Shown here: positions 10,901-18,027 of the stretch, piece by piece | Layout: each line of letters starts with the position of its first letter | Numbering within the stretch: position 1 is the first letter of the stretch | Source of the DNA: Phoronis ovalis | Taxonomy: Eukaryota > Phoronida > Phoronidae | Length of the DNA: 18,027 bases | Assembly: GCA_028565635.1 (NCBI GenBank) | Contig: JAOXYB010019016.1 | Span: forward strand, 1-18,027 | Reading direction: 5' to 3' | Notes under the pieces: model-generated | Told to the model about the DNA's origin: nothing | Database searches by the model: none | Seen by the model: only the letters and a program-made list of their open reading frames with translations | Made by a program: the position numbers and the translations under genes

Positions 10901-12416
10901 GCTATTCAAGGAAAATATTTGTGCAAAGAGCAAAAGTGCGGTTGCTGTGAGGAGTGCACACATTTGGAATACTCTTCCAAAGGAGATAGTATCTATACCC
11001 CAAGTATAAACTGCATCAAAATGAGATTAGATAAATTCTGGAGTAAACAAGACATAGTTTACAAAGATTTTAAATTCCAGATCACTGGAAGCGGTATAAT
11101 CCCAGGCAACTGGGAATATTACGAAGTCCAATAAAGAGGAACCCAAAGGATCCTGAATTAGAAAGAATTATAAGTAAAATTCTAAGTATGTATAAATCAA
11201 ATGAAACACTCTGATCCCGATACTTATTAGACGAGACAGAGATAATTATCGGCAACATTAAAAAAATAAGGCGTCGGGACAAGTATAGGCAGATATATAA
11301 ACTGAACCTTCCAACTTTGCCTTATAAATAATACTTACAATTATAATTGCTTAAGAGAGACATTATCAAAGAATGTGATTTTTTGTATTGGACTTGGAAT
11401 TTGGGCCATATGCATGGTCAAATGTATTTGAATATATATAGCAAACGTTAGGTACATATACGTGGTTACCATGGACACAGAAGATACGTATGGCAAATGA
11501 TATGCATTTGTGTTTATTACAGTCACTACTGATTATAATTAGTATAGTAGCAATTGCTGTGTCAAATGTGATCGTTTTCCAAAAAAAAACAAACCTATCC
11601 GTAATGTCTCTTTTAACAGATAACAATGATTTTGAGCAAGAAAGACTGGTGGTATTATTAGTCCCAACCACCACGGACAACAGACCAAGAGCTGTCATAT
11701 TCCTAAACAGGGGATCGGTATAACCAGCTGTTTGTATACATGCATATGCTGCGGCTAGCCGTAGTGTTACTATTATGGACGGTTTCGTCCCTGAACAAGA
11801 GTCGGAGTTTGAGGATTAAGCTTTATCCAGTAATTGCGTCCTCTTGTCGTAATTCGTCCGTACTCTGGCTGTATTCAGTTCGTACTCTGGCTGCACTCTG
11901 AATGTTCTATACCCGGGGGCTGCACTCTGAATGTTGTACACCCGGGGGCTGCACTCTGAATGTTCTACACCCGGGGGCTGCACTCTGAATGTTCTACACC
12001 CGGGGGCTGCACTCTGAATGTTCTAATTTAATTTTATATACTTTAGATGCTACACATTTATTCGTACGAGCTTGACAACTTTGTAGAAGTTAAAGTTTGT
12101 AAACCTTGAATTTCTTTATGGATTAATCATGAAGTTCGGTCTTTAAAACTAATAAAAATATTTAACTATGTAATATTTAACTATGACTTAACTTTGAATT
12201 TAGTTCGTAGATGTATTCCACAACGTTGTGACTTGTTCTTACCTTTATTCGATCAATTATGGTTCTGTCTTCTTTTACGTCTTCTGATATGGCAATACGT
12301 AGATCTCCATATCGTTTATTCTTTAAAGTAAACTGTTTTCTTTCGCCCTGAATAACCGTTGATACAATGGCCAATGTCGTTATAGCTGCAGTTGTTACAA
12401 AGCCAAACAAATGCAT
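4459..12416 (-). CDS. Secreted astacin-family zinc metalloprotease with three C-terminal FN2 modules (whole spliced CDS)
   Basis: The CDS joins 12416-12243, 9298-9191, 9044-8840, 7746-7614, 6243-6168, 6001-5798, 5487-5361 and 4946-4459, giving 504 residues. Domains: signal peptide about 1-24; propeptide to residue 139 with FEGD motifs at 71-74 and 112-115; basic activation site VSKR ending at 139; astacin catalytic domain about 140-343; FN2 modules with outer cysteines at 356-396, 409-449 and 462-502. Zinc ligands are His238, His242 and His248, with catalytic Glu239; the Met-turn is Met295 and Tyr297 is the tyrosine ligand. Astacins are secreted or membrane-bound endopeptidases whose propeptide aspartate occupies the zinc until cleavage. 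FN2 modules usually bind collagen or gelatin, so an extracellular-matrix substrate is an inference. All junctions are GT/AG and phase-compatible. The family call is certain; the transcript structure is hand-built without RNA evidence. Confidence 0.9.
5361..5487 (-). CDS. Astacin exon 7: C-terminal end of the catalytic domain
   Basis: The acceptor is at 5489-5488 after a T-rich run, and the donor CACAG|GTGAGG is at 5360. Entry is phase 0 and exit phase 1 (42 codons plus one base). It codes AFSKNGQITIQ, then IGQRNQMSKID and LINIMYSGT. This matches the family pattern AFSxxGxxTI, IGQRxxLSxxD, INxLYxC. The final conserved cysteine is a glycine here (MYSG, codon GGC). Confidence 0.92.
5597..5630. 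repeat. 15-bp inverted repeat in the intron between astacin exons 6 and 7
   Basis: ATATTACTGATATTT and AAATATCAGTGATAT pair with one mismatch around an AAAA loop. It lies 110 bp upstream (in transcription sense) of the exon 7 acceptor, so in RNA it would be an intronic stem. Confidence 0.6.
5798..6001 (-). CDS. Astacin exon 6: zinc-binding motif and Met-turn
   Basis: The acceptor tttttag|TTT is at 6003-6002 and the donor AGG|GTAAGC at 5797; both are phase 0, giving exactly 68 codons (residues 233-300). It carries HELLHTLGLYHEQSRTDRD, a full match to the astacin signature HExxHxxGxxHExxRxDRD, then YDYGSIMHYP with the Met-turn methionine (295) and the tyrosine ligand (297). All catalytic residues are present, so the enzyme should be active. 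Confidence 0.97.
6168..6243 (-). CDS. Astacin exon 5: CWSYVGR segment
   Basis: This is a short 76-nt exon with acceptor AG at 6245-6244, whose polypyrimidine tract is weak, and donor AAA|GTAAGT at 6167. It enters in phase 2 and exits in phase 0. It codes CWSYVGRQYQSANKEQ followed by KLNVGHGCK. The C-W-S-x-V-G and G-x-G-C landmarks are diagnostic of astacins. Cys208 and Cys231 correspond to the conserved second disulfide. Confidence 0.9.
6244..7613 (-). other. Astacin intron 4 (between exons 4 and 5)
   Basis: 1370 nt bounded by GTAAGC (7613) and AG (6244). No coding remnant or repeat was recognised. The open frame at 6317-6505 on the minus strand is not exon-like. Confidence 0.7.
7614..7746 (-). 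CDS. Astacin exon 4: catalytic domain, helix A region
   Basis: The acceptor cctttgtcag-type site is at 7748-7747 after a pyrimidine-rich tract, and the donor GA|GTAAGC is at 7613. Entry is phase 1 and exit phase 2. It codes ASKKATILQAMQHIQDRTC and on to LAEDYNE. The segment AMxxIxxxTCVRF is the astacin helix A signature; Cys182 is the counterpart of the first conserved cysteine, Cys42 in crayfish astacin numbering. Confidence 0.92.
7747..8839 (-). other. Astacin intron 3 (between exons 3 and 4)
   Basis: 1093 nt bounded by GTAAGT (8839) and AG (7747). It contains a short AT/AG microsatellite near 7771-7790. The plus-strand open frame at 8001-8234 is lysine-rich low complexity with no family resemblance. 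Confidence 0.7.
8840..9044 (-). CDS. Astacin exon 3: propeptide FEGD switch, activation site and start of catalytic domain
   Basis: The acceptor tacgtag|AAC is at 9046-9045 (phase 0). The donor TTGT|GTAAGT at 8839 leaves phase 1. Residues 95-162 are coded, plus the first base of codon 163. FEGD lies at 112-115. VSKR ends at 139 and should be the maturation cleavage site. Mature protein would begin NAIRHPNYRWPNGQVPYVLD, the usual first strand of an astacin domain (W-P-x-G-x-V/I-P-Y). Codon 163 is split across the intron and encodes an extra cysteine that the family does not normally have there. Confidence 0.9.
9191..9298 (-). CDS. Astacin exon 2: duplicated propeptide block with FEGD motif (cassette exon)
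   Basis: The acceptor tttacag|AAC is at 9300-9299. The donor GTT|GTAAGT at 9190 ends the exon in phase 0, giving 36 residues (59-94) that can be included or skipped without a frameshift. It contains DLFEGDMKLSPKQ, matching NLFEGDIMLSAEQ in exon 3. FxGD is the astacin propeptide motif whose Asp binds the zinc. A second GTAAGT donor at 9168 would extend the exon to 130 nt and end it in phase 1. That form cannot join exon 3, because a stop appears three codons later, but it can join exon 4 in frame. Homology to exon 3 is clear; which donor is used is not. Confidence 0.75.
9741..9749 (+). promoter_or_regulatory. TATA-like box inside an astacin intron
   Basis: GGCTATAAAAGG at 9738-9749 is close to an ideal TATA box. 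No credible open frame follows on the plus strand. It could belong to the repeat block downstream at 9940-10260, or be chance. Confidence 0.2.
9940..10260. repeat. Unrecognised interspersed-repeat-like block
   Basis: Composition shifts here: GGGGGGCCACTC, GCGTAACGCGCG and TCGCGGCGAG occur in otherwise AT-rich intron, and the edges are vague. It contains a perfect 12-bp palindrome, TAACGCGCGTTA (10030-10041). An open frame of 90 codons overlaps it on the plus strand (9783-10055) but begins TTG, has no family resemblance and is probably chance. A transposable-element fragment is my preferred reading. Confidence 0.35.
10578..11094 (+). pseudogene. CR1-like non-LTR retrotransposon remnant: C-terminal end of reverse transcriptase ORF
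   Basis: Broken frames read DKHISEKVKKLLSMFALLRG, then PLYKTMVRTHLDFASS, then (shifted) ERLEMLKLPA, then (shifted again) SAHIWNTLPKEIVS, INCIKMRLDKFW. This order of motifs is that of the region after the reverse transcriptase core in CR1/L2/Jockey-type elements, including the terminal W-N-x-L-P and F/K-x-R-L-D-K-W blocks. At least two frameshifts and one stop make it dead. It lies in the intron between astacin exons 1 and 2, antisense to that gene. The 5' end was lost before 10578. Confidence 0.75.
11490..11723 (+). CDS. Short hydrophobic-leader ORF, not recognised
   Basis: There are 77 open codons. From the second ATG (11502) the protein begins MHLCLLQSLLIIISIVAIAV, a signal-anchor-like stretch, followed by a polar tail. 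No homolog comes to mind. It lies between the CR1 remnant and the minisatellite in an astacin intron, and the opposite strand is open for 110 codons as well, which argues for chance or for repeat-derived sequence. A good plus-strand acceptor, tttattacag, lies inside it at about 11521, so an exon cannot be excluded. Confidence 0.15.
   Translation: MANDMHLCLLQSLLIIISIVAIAVSNVIVFQKKTNLSVMSLLTDNNDFEQERLVVLLVPTTTDNRPRAVIFLNRGSV
11891..12025. repeat. 29-bp minisatellite (4.7 copies) with CCCGGGGG core
   Basis: The unit CTGCACTCTGAATGTTCTAC plus ACCCGGGGG starts at 11891, 11920, 11949, 11978 and 12007; the last copy stops at 12025. Copies differ by one or two bases. Two shorter relatives of the unit (CGTACTCTGGCTG) precede it at 11859 and 11881. 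It is far more GC-rich than its surroundings and lies in the intron about 220 bp from astacin exon 1. Confidence 0.95.
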
Positions 12417-12424
12417 GCTAATAC
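12243..12424 (-). CDS. Astacin exon 1: signal peptide and start of propeptide
   Basis: The acceptor AG at 12426-12425 follows a T-rich tract. The ATG is at 12416-12414, so eight bases are UTR. Residues 1-58 are coded, and the donor AAG|GTAAGA at 12243/12242 is in phase 0. The first 24 residues (MHLFGFVTTAAITT, then a hydrophobic run ending TVIQG) form a clear signal peptide. The remainder is polar and charged and resembles no domain I can name. It is read as the N-terminal propeptide because the next exons carry the FxGD motif. Confidence 0.8.
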
Positions 12425-12788
12425 CTGCAATTTATAAAAAAAGTGTTTTTCTTTTACCTTCTAATCTTATTCCTATTACATCTATATAATATGCAGTCAA
12501 CTTGAATAAGAATACATTTTTCTTACTTCAACATATATGCAAGACGATAGCGAGAACTCCCTTTTGAACTGGCTATGTAGTACACACTTTTTGCTTGTGA
12601 AATCTATGGTGTCGAGAACAGTGCACAAACTGCTGAGAAGCAATTTAGGAATGCTTATCGCTTATCCTTATAGTCTAGTCTTTATCCAATTCAAATTTAT
12701 TTTGGTGTAGCCATGAGCTCGACTAAAGCCTTTAGACAAAATAGGTTGTGTCAAATGTTTTTTCATATAAAATTAAGAAGTCACAAGG

Positions 12789-14478
12789 TTTATCAACTCA
12801 TGCTATGACTTATTAAATAACAATGTAAAGTGTATAACAATTGCTAACCAAGAATTTAAAGTAGGGCGATATGCTGATGACTGTACGTTGATATTGGATG
12901 GATCAGAAAGATCACTGCGGTTCTCTTTCTATATACTGGATAGGTTTCGCCTGTGCTCAGGTCTGAAAATCAATAATGACAAAAACGAGATATTAAAAAT
13001 AGGCTTTCTGAGATATTCCAATACTATGTTCCTACGGGAACGCAAGCTGAAATGGAATTCAACAAAAGTAAGGATATTAGGAGCTATAATCACTAGCAAC
13101 ACAGAACAATTGGAACATTTGAACTACACTCCAAAACTGGAAGAAATACGCAATGCACTTAATACATGGGCAAAAAGGAAACTCACTCTTATAGGGAAAA
13201 TTACTGTAATTAAAACCTTTGCATTACCCAAGCTAGTATTTTTATTATCTATATTACCCAATCCATCGGTGGCCTTCATTAAGGAAGTGAACAAATTATG
13301 TTACGGATTCATATTGGGATAAAGGCCGGATAAAGTTACTAGGACCACTCTTATGCTGCCATTTGATACAGGATGGTTAAATTAACATGGTTGACTTTAA
13401 AAAGCAAGCTGGATAAAACGTTGGCATTTAGCTGGACATAAAAGCTAAGCACAAGTCCTTCTTAATTATTATCTCAGAAATATAAAGATACTAAACATAT
13501 GAGAGCATAATCTAAAACCAAACGAAACCATAATAGCTCAAATAAACAATACGTTTATTAAAGAAGTGCTAACAGCATGGTGTAATTATAATACATATGA
13601 TCCAGGCACAACAGAAGAAATTCTGAAACAAACATTTGGCATAATTCCAACATCCGCATTCATAATAAACCAGTATACCATGCAGAATTGGACAAGGCAG
13701 GTTTGAACAAATGATTTGATCTCTTTAATAACACTAGCAAAAATAACATTATAACTTACGAAAAGTTTTGCCAAAAAATCCAGTTAAGAGGAAATTATTT
13801 AAAATTCTGAGGAGTAATAACAGCTATTCCACAAAAGTGGAAATGCCATTTTTCTAAAATCGTGTGCTACAATACTATAAGAGCTCTAATAGACCAACCA
13901 AATGAGAAACTAGGAAAATACTTGAAACAGAGCATGCAGTACAATATACAAATACCTTATTAGCTAAAAAAATTGACAAAAAGCCAAATTAAATGGAACA
14001 AAAACATCGAAACTGTTGACCTAATACAAAACAACAATTCCCACCTCCTAATTCACATGCTAATATTAGCCAACCATTACATATATGTATGTAAATACAA
14101 AATTATCAACCCAAATCTTGAAGAATTCCAGATTTACATAAGTAACGAATTAAAAACAGAATAAATAATAGCACGAAAAAATAAAAGAATACAACAATTT
14201 AACGAAACATGGAAGCCAATACACTATCTTTGTTGAACTGATTATTTTATATCATATGTTTTTGGTGTACTCCTATGTTCCAATCTCTGGCCATAATAGC
14301 AAAGGAATACAATGTAAAACACAATTATTTGGTATTTGAATATGTATCTATATGTAAGTAAAGCTTGTGTTTGTCTCCCTTTTTTCTCTCTCTACTTATC
14401 TTTTTTATATTTGTACTCTATTGTTTTGTTCATAATTGCAAATTCCAATAAATGTTTTTGTTTTAATTGGAAAAAAAA
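12789..14478 (+). pseudogene. 5'-truncated L1/Tx1-like LINE: reverse transcriptase fragment, C-terminal region and A-tail
   Basis: The frame around 12861-13322 has the reverse transcriptase motif VGRYADDCTLILDGSERSL, then SGLKINNDK, then LTLIGKITVIKTFALPKL and LPNPSVAFIKEVNKL. This is characteristic of L1/Tx1-group LINE palm-thumb regions. From 13323 on, the frame is interrupted by stops and shifts but remains recognisable (TFIKEVLTAWCNYN, TAIPQKWKCHF, CKYKIINPNLEEFQIY). The element ends with AATAAA near 14446 and an A-run at 14471-14478. It is inactive. The 5' limit is where I lose similarity; it could extend toward 12700. I found no clear target-site duplication. Confidence 0.8.
12888..13322 (+). 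CDS. Longest open segment of the LINE reverse transcriptase (partial, non-functional)
   Basis: These 144 open codons follow the YADD motif, which is in the same frame at 12870-12881, so the true reading extends upstream to about 12789 without an ATG. It lacks the endonuclease and fingers domains and ends at TAA at 13321. It is listed as the best-preserved piece of the surrounding LINE and not as a host gene. Confidence 0.6.
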   Translation: MILDGSERSLRFSFYILDRFRLCSGLKINNDKNEILKIGFLRYSNTMFLRERKLKWNSTKVRILGAIITSNTEQLEHLNYTPKLEEIRNALNTWAKRKLTLIGKITVIKTFALPKLVFLLSILPNPSVAFIKEVNKLCYGFILG

Positions 14479-14939
14479 TACTTACCCCGGAGAAGAAATT
14501 ATTTAAGTGTTATTAGTGTCAGATTTGCGTTGTTTGTGCATCCTGAGATTATACATGTGTTAAGTCATGCTTTGTGCATGAAAATGTGATTAGTCATCGG
14601 TTTCGTATTCATAACTAATCGAAATTCATTGAACGCTCATATACTCATGTTTCGGTATCGGTAATCATAAATAACCTCGTGCAGTTGTTTAGCCATACAA
14701 TTTAGTTTCGATATTTGTTTATGTTTTATTGGTGTGGAAGATAAATGCATTTCAATAACTTATAGTCAGTTATGCAGAAAGGTTTGTTTTTCAGATATGT
14801 CTGATCCACCTGTAAGTAGAGTGTAACATAACAAATTCACGTGCAGGATTAATGTTAGATCAATATCAATATAGATACTTTTCTATCTACACTCACAGTT
14901 TGAATGTATAGTGAATAATTGAAATGATCCGGTACAGTA

Positions 14940-15246
14940 AGCTTCCCAAGGTGAGGGGGTAGGGGGTACCCCCAAGGCACAATGCTCGCCCTTAAAAATC
15001 GGCAATGCTCGCTGCTCGCACTTAAGAAGTAAAATTGACAACCAAAAAAAACGGTCGGCAAAAAAGTCGACAACCAAAAAAAAACGTCGTCAAAACAAAA
15101 TAGTTCACTAAAATTAAAGAAAATATCCAAAATAATGTTCGCCAAAGACAATGCTCACTGCTCGCACTTAACAGACCAAGGCAGTGCTCGCTGCTCGCAC
15201 TTAACAGACCAAATGGTCGCTGCTCGCGATATCCCCCCCCCCCCTA
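14940..15246. repeat. Low-complexity block with GCTGCTCGCACTTAA repeats and a poly-C run
   Basis: GCTGCTCGCACTTAA or a close variant recurs near 15011, 15156 and 15188, the last two followed by ACAGACCAA. GACAACCAAAAAAAA occurs near 15037 and 15069. The block opens with a G-run and a KpnI-like palindrome (GGGGGTACCCCC, 14963-14974) and ends with 12 C residues (15233-15244). It looks like the decayed end of a repeat element or slippage products. The two open minus-strand frames across it are by-products of repetition. Confidence 0.7.
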
Positions 15247-15821
15247 CAGCCCTTCAAGGTTAAATGTGTCAATGTGTTGTCGTTTCTTGTACGGATTTAA
15301 CTTTGGTTAGATGCAATTTCCTACAATCTCCAGTAAAATATATTGTCACTCCACCAGGGCTATTCTAACATAATGACTGATTTTTAATATACCACAGGGG
15401 AACTTGCTTTGTTTAGTAGGTGAACTCTGACAGAAACAGAATGATCAGAAGACTTCCTTTATTTTCATTAACTTTTCATTAATCAAATTGATATTGTAAA
15501 TAACATCAAACTCAATTTCATTATCGTAAATGTCTTTCTGCGGGAGACCCTGTTAACATGATCACTTATTAACTGATTGGTAAAATGCTGTTTACATATG
15601 TTGTCAATATTAATACCCCTTCATCATGCTGAAAAAGGTTTATGAAATATTTTTTGAAAGATTGTTTTATATTCATACATATACACAGAAAGTCACTTTC
15701 ATTTTTTAAAAATCAACTTAGGATAAAAACATAGTCTGTGGAACTATTTAAACTAATAAATTAAAAGAAAAAGTGATATCAGTATTGATAAAAGTACACA
15801 TTGTAAAAATAATACTTGCTT
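15247..15821. other. Noncoding, presumptive first intron of the astacin gene
   Basis: AT-rich, with no open frame or repeat recognised. It lies between the low-complexity block and the candidate first-exon donor. Confidence 0.5.
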
Positions 15822-15823
15822 AC

Positions 15824-15919
15824 CTGTGGGTAAAGTAGACGAAATGCACGTCTCTTTTTACAGTTCATCGATTTCTCTGTTTAGTGACGGACGTTATGCC
15901 GTTGATGGATTTCGTTTAA
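15824..15919 (-). other. Possible noncoding first exon (5' UTR) of the astacin gene
   Basis: The right boundary is only an estimate, 30 bp below the TATA box. The left boundary is a consensus donor, CAG|GTAAGC, with the GT at 15823-15822. The natural partner is the acceptor at 12426-12425, eight bases before the astacin ATG. The exon contains an ATG at 15868 with 15 open codons up to the donor. After splicing to 12424 this upstream frame runs into a stop just past the true ATG, so it would be an overlapping uORF and not the protein start. Confidence 0.35.
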
Positions 15920-15941
15920 AGACCCGAGAGGAAAAACATGA

Positions 15942-15953
15942 CTTTTATATATA
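15942..15953 (-). promoter_or_regulatory. Candidate TATA box of the astacin gene
   Basis: The minus strand reads TATATATAAAAG here, a strong metazoan TATA match. It lies about 120 bp upstream of a CAG|GTAAGC splice donor at 15824, which is the layout expected for a short noncoding first exon. A start site about 30 bp downstream would fall near 15919. AT-rich DNA makes chance TATA strings common, so the nearby donor is the main support. Confidence 0.4.
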
Positions 15954-15959
15954 GTTTTC

Positions 15960-17799
15960 CAAAGTTATGAGTGCTCACGTCATGAATTTTAGGTGCGGAA
16001 TTTAAAAGCCAGTTTTATATCTTTTAAAACATGAGGAACTTTTCCTCTACCCTTCCTACACAAATATTTTGAATATCGCATTTAAGACGTGATTGGTTAA
16101 TATCTGATTGCTGGTGTTATCAAGGAAAATATTGTTCTTCGGCGAATTTTGGGGAGAGGCAAAATACATAATAGTTGACTTCATTTTCAGTACATAAATG
16201 CTAAGGAACGTCAACTGTGTTGTTATACAGGTTTGATCATCGTATATAATTCAATGTGTCAAGTGGAGAATATCTTCGCAACTGTCAATTTGCAATATAT
16301 TATAACCTTATGATACGATTAACCAAGGCCTGTGGAATTGATACAACAGTAGCCAACCTTTTAGCTTTCGCTCTATAATATAATATCTATAATATTTACG
16401 TGAGACGCCAACTTAAAACATTGTTGTCTCTGTTATCTTTATCTGTATTAAACTATTTTATTTAACTCAACTGACTGTAAGCATGTGTTCAACTTCTCTT
16501 AAGGCCGTTTAATTTGCTATATTTTTTCAAAGAGGTGACTACTTCCTTAATTAAACCAGTACATACTGGAACGCTGCATGTTTTTATGTGCTTCCTGAAT
16601 GCACATGTGTTTTTCAACATCCCGAATTTTATCAGCGACGTGTTGATGTAATCACTTCTAAAAAACACTTTCGATATACTAATAGTGTACATATTAATTG
16701 TTTTTAACATCCGCATTGATTGGTGCCAACACCCATGTCAGAGCTGTGCTGTGATATTTAGTATTTAATTGTGCAAGAAAAATTTCTTACTGATAGATAA
16801 TTATGATTTTTTTCAAAAGTTTGCCCTGCAATATAATCATCCTTATTTTGACTCGAAAGTTTCCTGCAAACGTTTGGATAATTAGCTTAGCGTAGATAAA
16901 TAATTACTTCTCTACGACACAAGTCCACACTCAATGTCCACACTCAATGTCCAAAATTAATGCTTTAAAATTAAGCAAAACATAATTTGATTAATTGTAT
17001 TCATATGTCGAATACTATGTAACAGATGAGTACGAGTTTTGTGTCAAAATTAAATATTTTTTTTATATATTTGTAAGCATGGGCAAAAATACAAGTAACG
17101 TCTTCTCGTGTATATATGCTGCCAATTATCACATTAGTTTATGAATGAATCTCTTTACAAAAATATGTTCTCTTATAAAAACTAGACTTCTAATTACTGC
17201 ACATGTCAAAATACATGCACTTTTAATGTTATATTTGGCGACTGACTGAAATTATTATAACAAGTTTTAAAATAACTTCTGTTGCATAGTACATTTGGTA
17301 TTTTCTAGTAATTTCATTACAGTTGAACTGTACATGTGTGCAGCTTATTTAACAATGCAACCTTTACGCGCACATGTGTCTTTTGTTTATAAGACACATC
17401 ACATCTACATATTCGTATTACAATTTTTCGTAACTTTCCTAGACAAGCCACATGTAGGAAAATTCTTGCTAGATTCCATTTTTGTGGTTATTTCTATGGA
17501 TCGAAACTGAATGTTACTGAATGCAACCCTACAAATTAGGTTATCTATTTCTTGGAAATATACTGCAATTCAAGACAAGAAGTAAATTTAGGAACTTAAT
17601 TATATGACGATTTATAATAACCGAGGTTGGAAATCAGTTTCAGCATTTTGACAGAAACGCATGTGAAAACCATTTTTTCTGTAACCAATGTATGACACTA
17701 CAAGCAGGAATACAGTATTATGAATCTGTTACCAGATCATGACCAATTATCCCATTTTCCAAAACTTTCTCTTAAATGTCTTAACAGCTAATTTCTTTT
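15960..17799. other. Noncoding upstream flank
   Basis: No gene recognised. Small structures only: a 13-bp direct duplication (GTCCACACTCAAT twice, 16923-16948) and a 9-bp stem, ATGTGTCTT and AAGACACAT, at 17374-17399. The open frames at 16489-16716 (minus) and 17295-17510 (plus) lack any coding signature. Confidence 0.5.
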
Positions 17800-17813
17800 G
17801 TAGCCATGGCAAC
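17800..17813. promoter_or_regulatory. X-box (RFX-type) motif 1
   Basis: GTAGCCATGGCAAC matches the RFX consensus GTNRCCATRGYAAC at every position. RFX factors bind this palindrome and regulate ciliary and other genes in animals. No recognisable gene start lies inside the window beside it, so any target would be beyond the right edge or the upstream side of the astacin gene. Confidence 0.45.
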
Positions 17814-17984
17814 TGGACCATAACCTTATATCCTCTTTATCTAGATTTTTCATTGTCTTGTATTTGAATATGTTTTTCAGTTTCTTATTTTCTTGTGACA
17901 CTCAATGTCAACATAACACTTAATGAGTATACAGTCAGTGTAACTAAAGCACTTTTGGCAAGGCAAGTGTTTCATTTTAAATGT

Positions 17985-17998
17985 GTTACCATGGTAAC
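17985..17998. promoter_or_regulatory. X-box (RFX-type) motif 2, perfect palindrome
   Basis: GTTACCATGGTAAC is a fully self-complementary X-box. It lies 185 bp after the first, and the bases that follow are also alike (AACTGGACCAT and AACCAGACCAT), so the two sites may belong to a duplicated block of about 24 bp. Confidence 0.5.
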
Positions 17999-18027
17999 CA
18001 GACCATGGATTAATATGTTTTGCTATC

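Larger units (their letters stand above)
9299..12242 (-). other. Astacin intron between exons 1 and 2
   Basis: 2944 nt bounded by GTAAGA (12242) and AG (9299). It holds the CR1 remnant, the unrecognised block at 9940-10260 and the 29-bp minisatellite. The remaining stretches (9300-9940, 10260-10577, 11340-11490) show nothing I can name. Confidence 0.7.

Noticed and set aside
11366-11698. 110-codon minus-strand open frame
   Set aside because: It overlaps a plus-strand open frame, has no domain, no good splice context tied to the astacin gene and unusual residue content.
11746-11901. 51-codon plus-strand frame starting MLRLAVVLLLWTVSS, signal-peptide-like
   Set aside because: It runs straight into the minisatellite, has no homolog I know and no promoter; hydrophobic starts of this length arise by chance.
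14855-15151. Two overlapping minus-strand open frames (98 and 64 codons)
   Set aside because: They translate the low-complexity repeat block and show only repeat-derived residues.

Overview
This is intron-rich, AT-rich animal DNA. Its only convincing host gene lies on the minus strand and encodes a secreted astacin-family zinc metalloprotease with three C-terminal fibronectin type II (FN2) modules. The long introns, the non-LTR retrotransposon remains and this domain mix suggest an invertebrate. A mollusc such as a bivalve is my best guess, but nothing here proves it.

I assembled the gene by hand from eight coding exons between 12416 and 4459. Every junction has GT/AG borders and compatible phases, and the joined length is 1515 nt (504 codons plus stop). 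In transcription order: exon 1 (signal peptide and start of the propeptide), exon 2 (a propeptide block with an FEGD motif), exon 3 (a second FEGD propeptide block, a VSKR activation site and the first catalytic strand), exons 4-7 (the rest of the catalytic domain, with the HExxHxxGxxHE zinc motif and the SIMHY Met-turn) and exon 8 (three FN2 units with a 159-bp period). A TATA box at 15942-15953 with a good splice donor at 15824 may mark the promoter and a noncoding first exon. A possible 3' UTR exon starts at 4095.

Exon 2 looks like a duplicate of the propeptide part of exon 3. It has two GTAAGT donors in different phases. One would give a protease with two FEGD 'aspartate switch' motifs. 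The other is frame-compatible only with skipping exon 3. Exon 2 can also be skipped without a frameshift.

Other contents by region: 1-3800 is noncoding apart from a foldback pair at 708-1132 and a terminal hairpin. The intron between exons 1 and 2 (9299-12242) holds a CR1-like reverse transcriptase remnant (10578-11094), an unrecognised block of different composition (about 9940-10260) and a 29-bp minisatellite (11891-12025). The presumptive first intron holds a 3' piece of an L1/Tx1-like LINE on the plus strand (about 12789-14478) and a low-complexity repeat block (14940-15246). The right edge carries two perfect X-box (RFX-type) motifs 185 bp apart. I saw no tRNA, rRNA, CRISPR or prokaryotic feature.
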